Below are positions 27,178 to 34,935 of a DNA stretch of 64,000 nucleotides, piece by piece. Position 1 is the first letter of the stretch; each line of letters starts with the position of its first letter. A program made the position numbers and the translations under genes. Under the pieces are notes generated by a model. It ran no database searches. It was not told the origin of the DNA and was given only the letters and a program-made list of their open reading frames with translations. This stretch comes from CAZTHL01 sp964613585 (GTDB taxonomy: Bacteria; Pseudomonadota; Alphaproteobacteria; DSM-16000; Inquilinaceae). Location: positions 23,854-87,853 of the forward strand of contig CAZTHL010000006.1 of NCBI GenBank assembly GCA_964613585.1, given 5' to 3'.

Positions 27178-27476
27178 TGGCCCGGCATGACGTCTTTCCC
27201 AATCCGGGCGGTACGGGGCTGCTGGTCGACGTTCAGTCGGATCTGTTGCAGGCCATGGCCACACGGGTGGTGGTCCCGCTGGTGCCGCGCGAAACGGCGC
27301 CGGCGCCCGCAACGCGCCTGAACCCGGTCTTCACGATCCAGGGCGCGCCCTACGTGCTGCTGACCCAATCCCTGGCCGCGGTGCCGATCACCCTGTTGCG
27401 CCAACCGGTCGAGACACTGGCCGGTGACGCGGACACGATCACCCAGGCCCTCGATATGCTGTTCCACGGGTTCTAG
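27177..27476 (+). CDS. ccdB: CcdB-type gyrase toxin
   Basis: 99-residue toxin of the CcdB family, which traps DNA gyrase on cleaved DNA. The frame shows MARHDVFPNP, GLLVDVQSDLL, TRVVVPLVP, NPVF.I.G..YVLLTQSLAAVP and the helical tail ITQALDMLFHGF. The C-terminal Trp-Gly-Ile ending of F-plasmid CcdB, which contacts gyrase, is replaced by HGF, as in many chromosomal homologues. ATG overlaps the ccdA stop. Confidence 0.92.
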   Translation: MARHDVFPNPGGTGLLVDVQSDLLQAMATRVVVPLVPRETAPAPATRLNPVFTIQGAPYVLLTQSLAAVPITLLRQPVETLAGDADTITQALDMLFHGF

Positions 27477-27482
27477 ACGACC

Positions 27483-28223
27483 ATGACCACCGTGATGCCG
27501 TCGCCCACCGCCGCGAAGACGCCGAAGGCCGTGCCCTCCGTCTCCGTCTCCTATGTCCGCAACGGCCGGTCGACCAAGGCGAACGAACTGGGCATGCGGC
27601 CGATGCAGGAGCGCGCCTATGCCCGGCGCGGCGAACCGTACCTGCTGATCAAGTCGCCGCCGGTGTCCGGCAAGAGCCGGGCGCTGATGTTCATCGCGCT
27701 GGACAAGCTGCACAATCAGGGGCTGAACCAGGCCATCATCGTCGTGCCGGAACGGTCGATCGGCGCCAGCTTCGGCGACGAGCCGCTGTCCCAATTCGGG
27801 TTCTGGGCCGACTGGTCGGTCGCCCCGCGCTGGAACCTGTGCAACGCCCCGGGCAGCGATGGCGGCAAGGTGAACGGGGTCAAGACGTTCCTGGACAGCG
27901 ACGACCGGGTCCTGGTGTGCACCCATGCGACCTTCCGCTTCGCGGTTGACCGGTTCGGCGTGGACGCCTTTGACGATTGCCTGATCGCGGTGGACGAGTT
28001 CCACCACGTCTCCGCCAATCCCGACAACAAGCTGGGCCTGCATCTGGGGCAGTTCATCGCGCGCGACCGGGTGCACATCGTGGCGATGACCGGCTCCTAC
28101 TTCCGCGGCGATGCCGAGCCGGCGCTGACCCCGCAGGACGAGGCGAAGTTCGACACTGTCACCTATACCTACTATGAACAGCTGAACGGTTATGAGCACC
28201 TTAAGCGGCTCGATATCGGCTAT
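27483..28223 (+). pseudogene. DEAD/DEAH-box helicase, truncated to the N-terminal half
   Basis: The first ~247 residues belong to a superfamily-2 helicase: SPPVSGKSRALMFIAL (Walker A-like) near residue 60, AIIVVPERSIGASF, LIAVDEFHHVSA (DEFH box), HIVAMTGSYFRGDAE (motif III) and HLKRLDIGY. Homologous sequence stops at about 28223; the frame stays open to 28598 but from there reads antisense to a Phd fragment and then into unrelated Gly/Arg-rich sequence. RecA domain 2 is lost, so it cannot be active. Six bases separate it from ccdB. Confidence 0.8.
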
Positions 28224-28376
28224 GTCGCGGCGCCCGTTCGGATCGCTGGCCGCCGCCGGAATGAGGCGGGCGATCTCCTTGCCGTGCCGCGTGATGGCGA
28301 CGCTTTCGCCGCGCTCGTCCGCCCGCAGGATCTTTGCCAGACGGGCCCGCGCTTGCGCAACTTGAATGGGGCGCAT
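28224..28376 (-). pseudogene. Phd/YefM-type antitoxin, 5' fragment
   Basis: Starting at ATG 28376 on the minus strand: IQVAQARARLAKILRADERG, then VAITRHGKEIARLIPAA, the Phd/YefM DNA-binding fold. Roughly 50-55 codons remain before the frame runs into the reverse strand of the helicase fragment. No toxin partner is present. The junction shows that two genes were cut and joined head-on. Confidence 0.65.
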
Positions 28377-28638
28377 GGCACGTGCTCGATGGTCTGTTGG
28401 GCGGCAAAGCACATGCCATGTCCTCCTATGGTTGTCAAAACCTTCCTTTCGGCCCAAGGGCGGGCGCAATCGGCCGCCGCGCGTGCCTCGGTGGCCAGGA
28501 AGGCGTGGCGCGGGGCGGGCCGGCAAGCTTGGAGGGGCCGTCGGACCCCGGCGGGAGGCCGTTCCGGTTGCCTTGGCCGGCCAGCGGTGCCAGCGTGACG
28601 GGCCTTGCCCGGGGCTCGCACACCTTAGGGAGCTGGCC

Positions 28639-29484
28639 ATGCCGGAATCTGTCCCCGACACACTGCGTGAGCTTCTGCACGCCCGGTTCGGCGCCGACCT
28701 GCCGGTCGACGAGACCCTGCCCGGCCTGGACCGGCTGGCGGCGATGGCGGGGCATCGCTCGGTCCGCCGCTTTGCCGAGCGGCCGGTGCCGGCGGAGTTG
28801 CTGCGCCTGCTCGCGGCCGTCGCCCTCTCGTCGCCGACCAAGAGCGATCTGCAGCAGCGGGACATCGTTCTCGTCGCCGATCCGGCTCTGCGCCGCCGGC
28901 TCGACGCGCTGATCCCTGGGCAGGACTGGGTGCCGGCCGCGCCCGCCTTTCTGGTGTTCTGCGGCAACAACCGGCGGCAGCGCCAGCTCCATGCCTGGCG
29001 TGGCCATGCCTTCGCCAACGATCACCTGGACGCCTTCTTCAACGCCGCGGTCGATGCCGCGCTCGCGCTCGGCGCCTTCGTCACGGCGGCCGAGGCGGCC
29101 GGGCTCGGCTGCTGCCCGGTGAGCGCGATCCGCAACCGGGCGGCCGAGGTGAGCGACCTGCTCGCCCTGCCCGACCATGTCTTCCCCGTGGCCGGCCTCG
29201 CCGTCGGCTGGCCGGCCGCGCCGCCCGACGCGCCTGCGATGCGCCTGCCGCTCGAGGCCACGGTGCACAGCGACCGCTTCTCCGAGGACGGCGTGCGGGA
29301 GCGGGTCGAGGCCTACGACCGGGCCCGCGCCGGCCGGCAGCCGTACCGGACACAGCGCCACCCGGAGCGGTTCGGCACCGCCGAGGAGTACGGCTGGTCC
29401 GAGGACAAGGCCCGCCAGTACGCCCTACCGGAGCGGGCGGAGTTCAGCGCCTTCATCCGGTCGAAGGGGTTCCGGCTGGAGTGA
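28639..29484 (+). CDS. Nitroreductase-family NAD(P)H:FMN oxidoreductase
   Basis: 281-residue flavoprotein of the nitroreductase fold, NfsA-like in length. FMN-contacting RSVRRFAERPVP and SSPTKSDLQQRDIV, the dimer helix NDHLDAFFNAAVDAALALGAFVTAAEA (in part), GLGCCPVSAIRN and the C-terminal EYGWSEDKARQYA are visible. Likely reduces quinones or nitro compounds using NAD(P)H; substrate unknown. GGGAG precedes ATG 28639. It marks the return to ordinary chromosomal DNA after the decayed island. Confidence 0.88.
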   Translation: MPESVPDTLRELLHARFGADLPVDETLPGLDRLAAMAGHRSVRRFAERPVPAELLRLLAAVALSSPTKSDLQQRDIVLVADPALRRRLDALIPGQDWVPAAPAFLVFCGNNRRQRQLHAWRGHAFANDHLDAFFNAAVDAALALGAFVTAAEAAGLGCCPVSAIRNRAAEVSDLLALPDHVFPVAGLAVGWPAAPPDAPAMRLPLEATVHSDRFSEDGVRERVEAYDRARAGRQPYRTQRHPERFGTAEEYGWSEDKARQYALPERAEFSAFIRSKGFRLE

Positions 29485-29531
29485 GCCGCCGATCGCGTCC
29501 GGGCGCCCGCGTCGCGCCGGGACGGGGCCGG

Positions 29532-30146
29532 TCACGCCTCCGGTCGGCCCGGTCGGCCGGCAACCCGCGCGCGCCACTCCGGGCGCTCCGCGGCGACGTC
29601 CTCGTAAAGCCAGACCATGCGGTCGCAGAACCAGAGCTTGGCCAGCAGGCACACGGCCGTGCCGAGCAGGGCCGGCCACAGCGCCAGGGCGATAGCGCCG
29701 CCGAGGGCGAGCAGACCGCCGGCCCCGGCGATGCCGCTCAGGATCGCCGGCGGCCGGCGGTGCCGCGGCGGCACCGGCACCCGGTCGCGCGCGAGCCAGA
29801 GCCGCTCGCCGAAGGTGGCGCGGGCCGCCCAGGTGTCGGTCGAGCGGGGCGGCGGGAACAGGCGCGGGTTGAGCCAGATCCACACGAGCGCCGCCGCCAC
29901 CGGCGCCAGGGCCCAGGGGCCGATCCAGGCGCGGGACGCGATGGCCAGCAGGAGCAGCGGCAGCGCTGTCGTGCGGGTCCACACGCTCCACGGGTTGGCG
30001 TGGCGCTGCCAGACCGCGTCGGTCATGGCGAAGCGCCGGGCGATCCAGGCCTCGAGTGTCAAGGGCGCCAACGGTGGCGCGGGCGGCGCCGCGGCAGGGC
30101 CCGCCTCACATGGTCGGGTAGGGGCGCACCCCGAAAAGCGAGGCAT
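29532..30146 (-). CDS. DUF6653-like membrane protein
   Basis: 204 residues if started at ATG 30146, which overlaps the upstream nnrU-like gene by 41 bp; a TTG at 30062 or ATG at 30026 would give shorter versions. The core shows AVWQRHANPWSVWTR, three to four TM helices (TTALPLLLLAIASRAWIG, WALAPVAAALVWIWL, LALGGAIALALWPALLGTAVC), NPRLFPPP and a C-terminal LWFCDRMVWLYED. I match this pattern to DUF6653 from memory. Function unknown. Confidence 0.7.
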   Translation of the reverse strand: MPRFSGCAPTRPCEAGPAAAPPAPPLAPLTLEAWIARRFAMTDAVWQRHANPWSVWTRTTALPLLLLAIASRAWIGPWALAPVAAALVWIWLNPRLFPPPRSTDTWAARATFGERLWLARDRVPVPPRHRRPPAILSGIAGAGGLLALGGAIALALWPALLGTAVCLLAKLWFCDRMVWLYEDVAAERPEWRARVAGRPGRPEA

Positions 30147-30813
30147 GGCCGTGCAGCAGGCCGCCGTAGAGCAGCAGCGCCAGGCCGAGCCGCCACCAGC
30201 CGATCTCGCGCACCGCCCGGGTCAAGCTTTGCCGGCCCTGGATCACCGCCGCCAGGGGGACGTTCGAGGTCTGCTCGCGGAAGCGGTCGAAGGCCACCGG
30301 GTTCTCCTCGCGCTTCTTGGCCTCGATGGTCCAGCTGCCGAGGATGGCCAGCACCCCCAGGCTGCCGAACAGGATCACCGAGGGCAGGTCGCCGTTGGAC
30401 GCCAGGTGGGCCAGCGCCCATAGGCCGAAGGACCACAGCACCGGGTTGCGGGTCAGCCGCAGCACGCCGCGCGCCTCGACCTCGTGGCTGAGCATCTTCT
30501 CGGCGCCCACGGCCGTCGGGTTCGGCGCGGTCAGCCCGGCGACCAGCAGCAGGAAGGCAAGCGGCATGAGCACGATGGCGATGTAGGCGCCGCCGCCGCC
30601 CAGCCACCAGAGCTGGGGCGCGCGGGGCACGGCGTTGTAGGCGGCGACCAGCCACCAGATCGTCACCAGCGAGATCAACGAGTACACCACGATGAACGGC
30701 TTGTCGCCGATCGCCCGGCTCACCGGCCCGCGCACGGGGCGCCGGGCCAGGCCGAAATGGGTGGCCAGGAACACGGCCGCTGCGAGCCAGAGATCGGCCA
30801 TGGTGCCGGTCAT
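30106..30813 (-). CDS. nnrU: NnrU-family membrane protein
   Basis: 235-residue integral membrane protein, about six TM helices, with ATHFGLARRPVR at the start, LTRNPVLWSFGLWALAHL and a C-terminal HASLFGVRPYP, all characteristic of NnrU. In Rhodobacter NnrU is needed for nitrite/nitric oxide reductase activity, but the family is also found in non-denitrifiers; relatives (MddA, isoprenylcysteine methyltransferase type) share the RNPVLW region. No nir or nor genes are here, so a denitrification role is not supported by context. ATG 30813 has GGATGG upstream. Confidence 0.85.
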   Translation of the reverse strand: MTGTMADLWLAAAVFLATHFGLARRPVRGPVSRAIGDKPFIVVYSLISLVTIWWLVAAYNAVPRAPQLWWLGGGGAYIAIVLMPLAFLLLVAGLTAPNPTAVGAEKMLSHEVEARGVLRLTRNPVLWSFGLWALAHLASNGDLPSVILFGSLGVLAILGSWTIEAKKREENPVAFDRFREQTSNVPLAAVIQGRQSLTRAVREIGWWRLGLALLLYGGLLHGHASLFGVRPYPTM

Positions 30814-30956
30814 GGGGATGCCATCCGTGCCTGTGCGCTGCCGGAACGGCGAGGACCATGCGCCAAGGGCGCGGCCCGGCGCAAGCCGTCCGTGCCCGCG
30901 GTCCCGTCGCCGCCGCCTCATGCCGCCGACCCGACGCGACGGCTGGTCGGCTCGGC

Positions 30957-31019
30957 TGGAGCGTTTCCTGCTCACGCGGCATCGTCGGTGCCGATGCCGC
31001 GTCGGGCGGAAACGCTCCG
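30957..31019. repeat. CTAG-family palindromic repeat, short copy 3 (outer stem only)
   Basis: GGAGCGTTTCC... and ...GGAAACGCTCC form a 26-bp stem with three mismatches around a 9-base loop. The inner arms are absent, so this is a reduced version of the family. It lies 52 bp downstream of the VAO-type gene's stop and could act as its terminator. Confidence 0.7.
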
Positions 31020-31070
31020 GGGGGCGCGCAAAACCGCTCCCGACCGTGCCGCCGCCCGGGCTCGCCGGTC

Positions 31071-32738
31071 TCAGTCGGGGCAGTAGCGACCGGGCGCGAT
31101 GATCCCGTGCGGGTCGACCGCGGCCTTCAGGCTCCCGACCATGCGCCAATAGGGGCCGTCGGTGAGCGCGATCAGCCCGGCCATGGCGTCGACCGGCACC
31201 CGGTAGGGCAGGAAGCCCTGGTCGGCGCCGGCCGCGAGCAGGGCCTCGTAGCAGGCGCGCGCGGGCGCGGCCCCCAGGGACGTGTCGGCGATCAACGGCA
31301 CCGTGCTGTCGAAGCAGTGATCGGACACCGTGGTCAGGGTGATCAGCGGCTCGATGCCGAAGCGCGGCGCCGTCCCGCGCACCAGGTCGACGAAGCAGCG
31401 GACCGCGCCGGGGTCGATCGGGACCAGCGGCGCGTACCAGCGGATGGCGCAGCCGTCGCGGATCGGATGCCGGTCGCCGGCGACGGATGAAGACGCCTCG
31501 ATCACCTCGGGCGGCCGGCGCCAGTACGCCAGCTCGAGCGCGGTCTCGCCCGGTCGGCCGCTCAGCAGCGCGTGGCCGGCGCGCGCCCGGCGCAGCCGCT
31601 CGGCCAGCCGGCGGCCCACGCCGCCGGGAATGCGGCGGGCGATGCGGTCGAGCCGCTCCAGCCGTGGCCTGTCGGCGAAGACCAGCATGCGCACCCGACC
31701 CTCGAGCGCCCGGCGGACCTCGACGCAGGCGGCGGCGACGACCCGGCGCGGCCCGTAAACGGCGCCCAGGCCGGTCCACGCCGGTACGCCCTCGAGCCGC
31801 GCCAGCCCGGCGGCGAGCCTGGGCGCCATGACCTCGCCCGGCGGCACATGGCCGTGCGGGTAGGGCGCCACCATGGCCAGCATGCGCCGGTCGCTCATCA
31901 GATTGAGGCCGCCGAGCAGCCCGCCGAGCGCGCGCTTGAGCCGGCCGACGGCCGGAATCACGGAGGCCAGCCCGTCGTCACCGTCGATCTGGAAAGTGAA
32001 CAGGGTCACGCGTTCCGGCCGCGGCGCGAGCGCGATGGTCATCTCGGTGACGATGCCGAACGCGCCCTGGGCGAACAGGCCATCGAGATAGGGGCCGACC
32101 CCCCATTTGTGGCCGCGATCGATGGCCAGCGCCCCCGCCTCGGCCAGCGGCGAGCGGTACACGCTGCCGTCGGCCAGCACCGCGGTCAGCGCCATCACCG
32201 CGCCGAAATGATCCGCGTGCGGCGTGATGCCGTAACCGCGCTCGAGCGCGTTGCCGACCAGCGAGGCGCCTGGCCCGGCACCCGTGGTCGGCACCAGGAA
32301 GTCGAGGCCGTGCGTCTCCAGATGCTCGTGGAGCAGGCCCTGGGTTACCCCGGGCCCCAACGTCGCCAGCCCGCCGGCCGCGTCCACCGCGATGCCGGTG
32401 AGCCGTGACAGGTCGACCAGGACGCAGCCGTCCCGGGGTGGCACGGCGCTTCCGTAGCCCCAGTTGCGTCCGCTGCTGATCGGGTACAGCGGGACCCGCG
32501 CCTCGGCGGCGATGCACGTCAGCCCGGCCACCTGCTCCGTGTCGGCCGGGCGCAGGGCCCCGGCGAGGGTCGGCTCGGCGCCGAGGCAATTGGCGCGGTA
32601 TCTCTCGGCGGCGGCGCCCGGAAACACGTGCTCCTCCCCGAGCAGGTGGCGCCAAGCCTCCCAGCACGCGGCGCCGGGCGTGTCCGGGCCGGTTGCGGAG
32701 ACGTGCTGTGCGGTGTGCGGCGGCAGGCCTCTCGGCAT
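31071..32738 (-). CDS. VAO-family FAD-linked oxidoreductase (4-cresol dehydrogenase/vanillyl-alcohol oxidase type)
   Basis: 555-residue flavoprotein. The PCMH-type FAD domain spans about 50-270 (ARVPLYPISSGRNWGYGSA, VLVDLSRLTGI, TLGPGVTQGLLHEHL, PTTGAGPGASLVGNALERGYG), and the cap domain with a C-terminal GIIAPGRYCPD signature follows. This resembles the flavoprotein subunit of p-cresol methylhydroxylase and vanillyl-alcohol oxidase, which oxidise 4-alkylphenols. No cytochrome subunit gene lies nearby, pointing to an oxidase or another acceptor. Substrate is inferred only from family. Confidence 0.85.
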   Translation of the reverse strand: MPRGLPPHTAQHVSATGPDTPGAACWEAWRHLLGEEHVFPGAAAERYRANCLGAEPTLAGALRPADTEQVAGLTCIAAEARVPLYPISSGRNWGYGSAVPPRDGCVLVDLSRLTGIAVDAAGGLATLGPGVTQGLLHEHLETHGLDFLVPTTGAGPGASLVGNALERGYGITPHADHFGAVMALTAVLADGSVYRSPLAEAGALAIDRGHKWGVGPYLDGLFAQGAFGIVTEMTIALAPRPERVTLFTFQIDGDDGLASVIPAVGRLKRALGGLLGGLNLMSDRRMLAMVAPYPHGHVPPGEVMAPRLAAGLARLEGVPAWTGLGAVYGPRRVVAAACVEVRRALEGRVRMLVFADRPRLERLDRIARRIPGGVGRRLAERLRRARAGHALLSGRPGETALELAYWRRPPEVIEASSSVAGDRHPIRDGCAIRWYAPLVPIDPGAVRCFVDLVRGTAPRFGIEPLITLTTVSDHCFDSTVPLIADTSLGAAPARACYEALLAAGADQGFLPYRVPVDAMAGLIALTDGPYWRMVGSLKAAVDPHGIIAPGRYCPD

Positions 32739-32817
32739 GGTCGGCGGACGGCTCCCGAATCCGGCACGGCGGCGCGGGCGCCCCCCGGCCGCAGGCTGCG
32801 CGGTCCTGATGAACGAC

Positions 32818-32839
32818 CCGTTTCCGTCCCTGGAAACGG
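32818..32839. terminator. Hairpin after the PEP-CTERM-associated acyltransferase gene
   Basis: CCGTTTCC and GGAAACGG form an 8-bp perfect stem around a 6-base loop, 45 bp beyond the stop of the acyltransferase gene. No U tract. It may be a further degenerate member of the CTAG repeat family, given the GTTTCC core. Confidence 0.4.
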
Positions 32840-32883
32840 ACGGAGCCGGCGGCGGCCCGACCTCCGGTCGCCGCCGGACCCTC

Positions 32884-33633
32884 TCAACCGGCGCTGCGAA
32901 TCACATCCCAGACGGCACGGTTGTGACCGTGCAGGCGGCGCAGGAGCGCGCGCGCGTTGGCGCAGCAGGGGATGCGCTGGCCATGATGCTCGACCGCCGG
33001 CCCCAGCGGCTCGAAGACGATGCCGAAGCGCATGAGCCGGCGGATCAGGGCCGGCTCCATCACCGCGCAGATGGTGGCGATGTCCCGGTCGCGGATCATG
33101 CCGAGGACGCCGCGCAGCAGGCCGAGGGTGACATGCTCCCGGATCTGGCGGAACCGGGCGTCCAGTGTCGGGGAGCCCGGCGACGCGCCATCGAAGCCCG
33201 GGCCGTCGAGCGGGCTGTTCCGGCTCGACTTGCGAAACGCGCGCAGGATGGCGAAGCGGGACACCTCGGCGGTCCTCGCCAGGTCCAGCTGCGCGAGCCG
33301 CGCCTGGTGCTCCGGGCCGCACAGGCCGACCACAGGCAGCCCGTGATCGCCCGTGTCCGGCTGCGGCAGCACCAGCCGGACGGTCCCGATGACCTGGCCG
33401 GTCGGTCGGAACACCAGCGCGCTGTGCATCGAATGGGCATCGCAGGCATCGCTCTCGCGCCCATCAGGGAAGGCGGCGGCGTCCTCGAAGCCGCGCTCGA
33501 TGCAGTAGACTTGGTAGCGGACGCGCAGCACCTCGTCGAGCAGCGCCGCGTCATCGACCTGACGAACCTGAAAGAACTGGTCGAACAGCTCGGCCAGCGA
33601 CGGCGAGTTTGAATACTCAAAGGCGACCGACAT
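32884..33633 (-). CDS. PEP-CTERM/exosortase-associated acyltransferase (LuxI-like GNAT)
   Basis: 249 residues with the autoinducer-synthase-like N-terminal pattern VRYQVYCIERGFEDA, a conserved DG.ESDACDAHS.H, VIGTVRLVLPQPD and RTAEVSRFAILRAFR. This order matches the exosortase-linked acyltransferase family (TIGR03694 type), distant relatives of LuxI homoserine-lactone synthases; members are thought to make a signal or modify cell-surface material. GAGGAGG lies 6 bp before ATG 33633. No exosortase, PEP-CTERM substrate or LuxR regulator is found in the window, so it is an orphan here. Confidence 0.85.
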   Translation of the reverse strand: MSVAFEYSNSPSLAELFDQFFQVRQVDDAALLDEVLRVRYQVYCIERGFEDAAAFPDGRESDACDAHSMHSALVFRPTGQVIGTVRLVLPQPDTGDHGLPVVGLCGPEHQARLAQLDLARTAEVSRFAILRAFRKSSRNSPLDGPGFDGASPGSPTLDARFRQIREHVTLGLLRGVLGMIRDRDIATICAVMEPALIRRLMRFGIVFEPLGPAVEHHGQRIPCCANARALLRRLHGHNRAVWDVIRSAG

Positions 33634-33780
33634 GGTGCCCTCCTCAAAATGCGATGGCCTGTGCAAGTGTCACTACAAGTCTTAAAAGATGATTGATTGT
33701 GCATCTTAGCATAAAAGAGCGCTAAATAAAGCCAAAAGGAATAGTATTGATTCGTTCTTGAATTGGTGGCTTTGACGGCC
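33634..33780 (-). promoter_or_regulatory. AT-rich upstream region of the acyltransferase gene
   Basis: About 120 bp (33655-33775) are strikingly AT-rich compared with the rest of the window, including AAATAAAGCCAAAAGGAATAG. On the minus strand a TATGCT -10-like hexamer (near 33710) is visible with a poor -35. The composition suggests a regulated promoter or foreign origin of the gene. Confidence 0.45.
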
Positions 33781-33820
33781 TTGCCGAGCTTTGGGCGGAA
33801 CCTGGTCCCGGTGGTCGGCT

Positions 33821-33949
33821 TGGAGCCTTTTCCGCCCAGGCGGAGTCGGCACCGGGCCGGCCCCCCGCCCGGCCGCCCCAAGCAAACCGCCGTGGGTGTC
33901 CGGGTGGGGGCGCGGGCCGGCGATGCCACCGAACCCGGAAACGGTCTAG
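33821..33949. repeat. CTAG-bounded palindromic repeat, copy 4
   Basis: Left end GGAGCCTTTTCCGCC, right end CCCGGAAACGGTCTAG; inner arms CCCCCGCCCGGCC and GTCCGGGTGGGGG. The terminal CTAG carries the TAG stop of xerC at 33946-33948. Confidence 0.75.
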
Positions 33950-34935
33950 CGTCGCGCCCTCGGATGGGCGCGGCGGTAGCGATCGACCAGCTCGGCGATC
34001 TCCACCTCGGTGTAGCGCTGCGTCGTCGACAGCGAGGCGTGGCCGAGCAGCTCCTGGATCGCCCGCAGATCGGCGCGGCCGGCCAGCAGATGGGTGGCGA
34101 AGCTGTGCCTGAGCGCGTGCGGCGTGACCGTCTCGGGCAGGCCGAGCGGGATCCTGAGCCGGCGCATCTGCCGCTCCGCCACACCCGGGTTGAGCGGCCC
34201 GCCCCTGGCGCCGAGGAACAGGGCGCCTGCCGCCGTCAGCGGATACGGGCAGGCCGCGCGGTAGCCGTCCACCGCCTCGATCACCGGCGGCAGCAGCGGC
34301 ACCACGCGCTGCTTGCGGCCCTTGCCGGTCACCGTGAGCACGCCGTCGGCGGGGCCGCCCGCGGGCAGGTCGGCCGGCGTGAGCGCCAACGCCTCGCCGA
34401 GCCGCAGGCCGCCGCCGTAGAGCAGGGTGAACAGCGCCCGGTCGCGCAGGCCGATCCAGTCCGCGCCGTCCGCGGCCGCGGCCTCGCCGAGCAGGGTGAG
34501 CGCGTCTCCTTCGGTGAGCGCCCGCGGCAGCGGCCGGCGCTGCCGAGGCGCCCGCAGCGCGCCGATCGCCGCGGTGTGCAGCGTGCCCTCGGCGTCGAGG
34601 AAGCCGAGGAAGCTGCGCAGCGCCGAGACGGCTCGGGCGCGGCTCCCGGCCCCGGCCTGCTCGGCGGCGCGCCGGGCGAGCCAGCCGCGCAGGTCGCCAA
34701 GGGCGAGCCCGCCCAGATCCTCGAGCCCGGCCGGCCGGCCGAGGTGCCTGGCGAGGAACCCGAGGAAGCCGGCGAGGTCGCCCCAATAGGCGCGCACCGT
34801 GTGCGGCGAGGCCCGGCGCTCGGCCTCGAGCCAGCGCCGCCACCGTCCGGCCGCCGCGGCCACGTCCGTCCGGCAGGCGAGGCCGATCCCCGCCTCGGTC
34901 GCGGGCGCCGGGCCGGGCGGTACCGCGTCCGCCAT
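33946..34935 (-). CDS. xerC: Tyrosine recombinase XerC
   Basis: 329-residue tyrosine recombinase that, with XerD, resolves chromosome dimers at dif. An N-terminal SAM-like core-binding domain (PHTVRAYWGDLAGFLGFL) is followed by the catalytic domain with the Arg in LLYGGGLRLGEAL, the Lys in GKGRKQRVVPL, HALRHSFATHLL, LGHASLSTTQRYT (active-site Tyr). Its ATG overlaps the upstream methyltransferase stop (TGATG), so the two are translationally coupled. The TAG stop is provided by a palindromic repeat. Confidence 0.92.
   Translation of the reverse strand: MADAVPPGPAPATEAGIGLACRTDVAAAAGRWRRWLEAERRASPHTVRAYWGDLAGFLGFLARHLGRPAGLEDLGGLALGDLRGWLARRAAEQAGAGSRARAVSALRSFLGFLDAEGTLHTAAIGALRAPRQRRPLPRALTEGDALTLLGEAAAADGADWIGLRDRALFTLLYGGGLRLGEALALTPADLPAGGPADGVLTVTGKGRKQRVVPLLPPVIEAVDGYRAACPYPLTAAGALFLGARGGPLNPGVAERQMRRLRIPLGLPETVTPHALRHSFATHLLAGRADLRAIQELLGHASLSTTQRYTEVEIAELVDRYRRAHPRARR

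Noticed and set aside
27483..28598. Full 371-codon helicase frame as an intact gene
   Set aside because: Homology ends near codon 247; the rest is antisense to a Phd fragment and low-complexity sequence.
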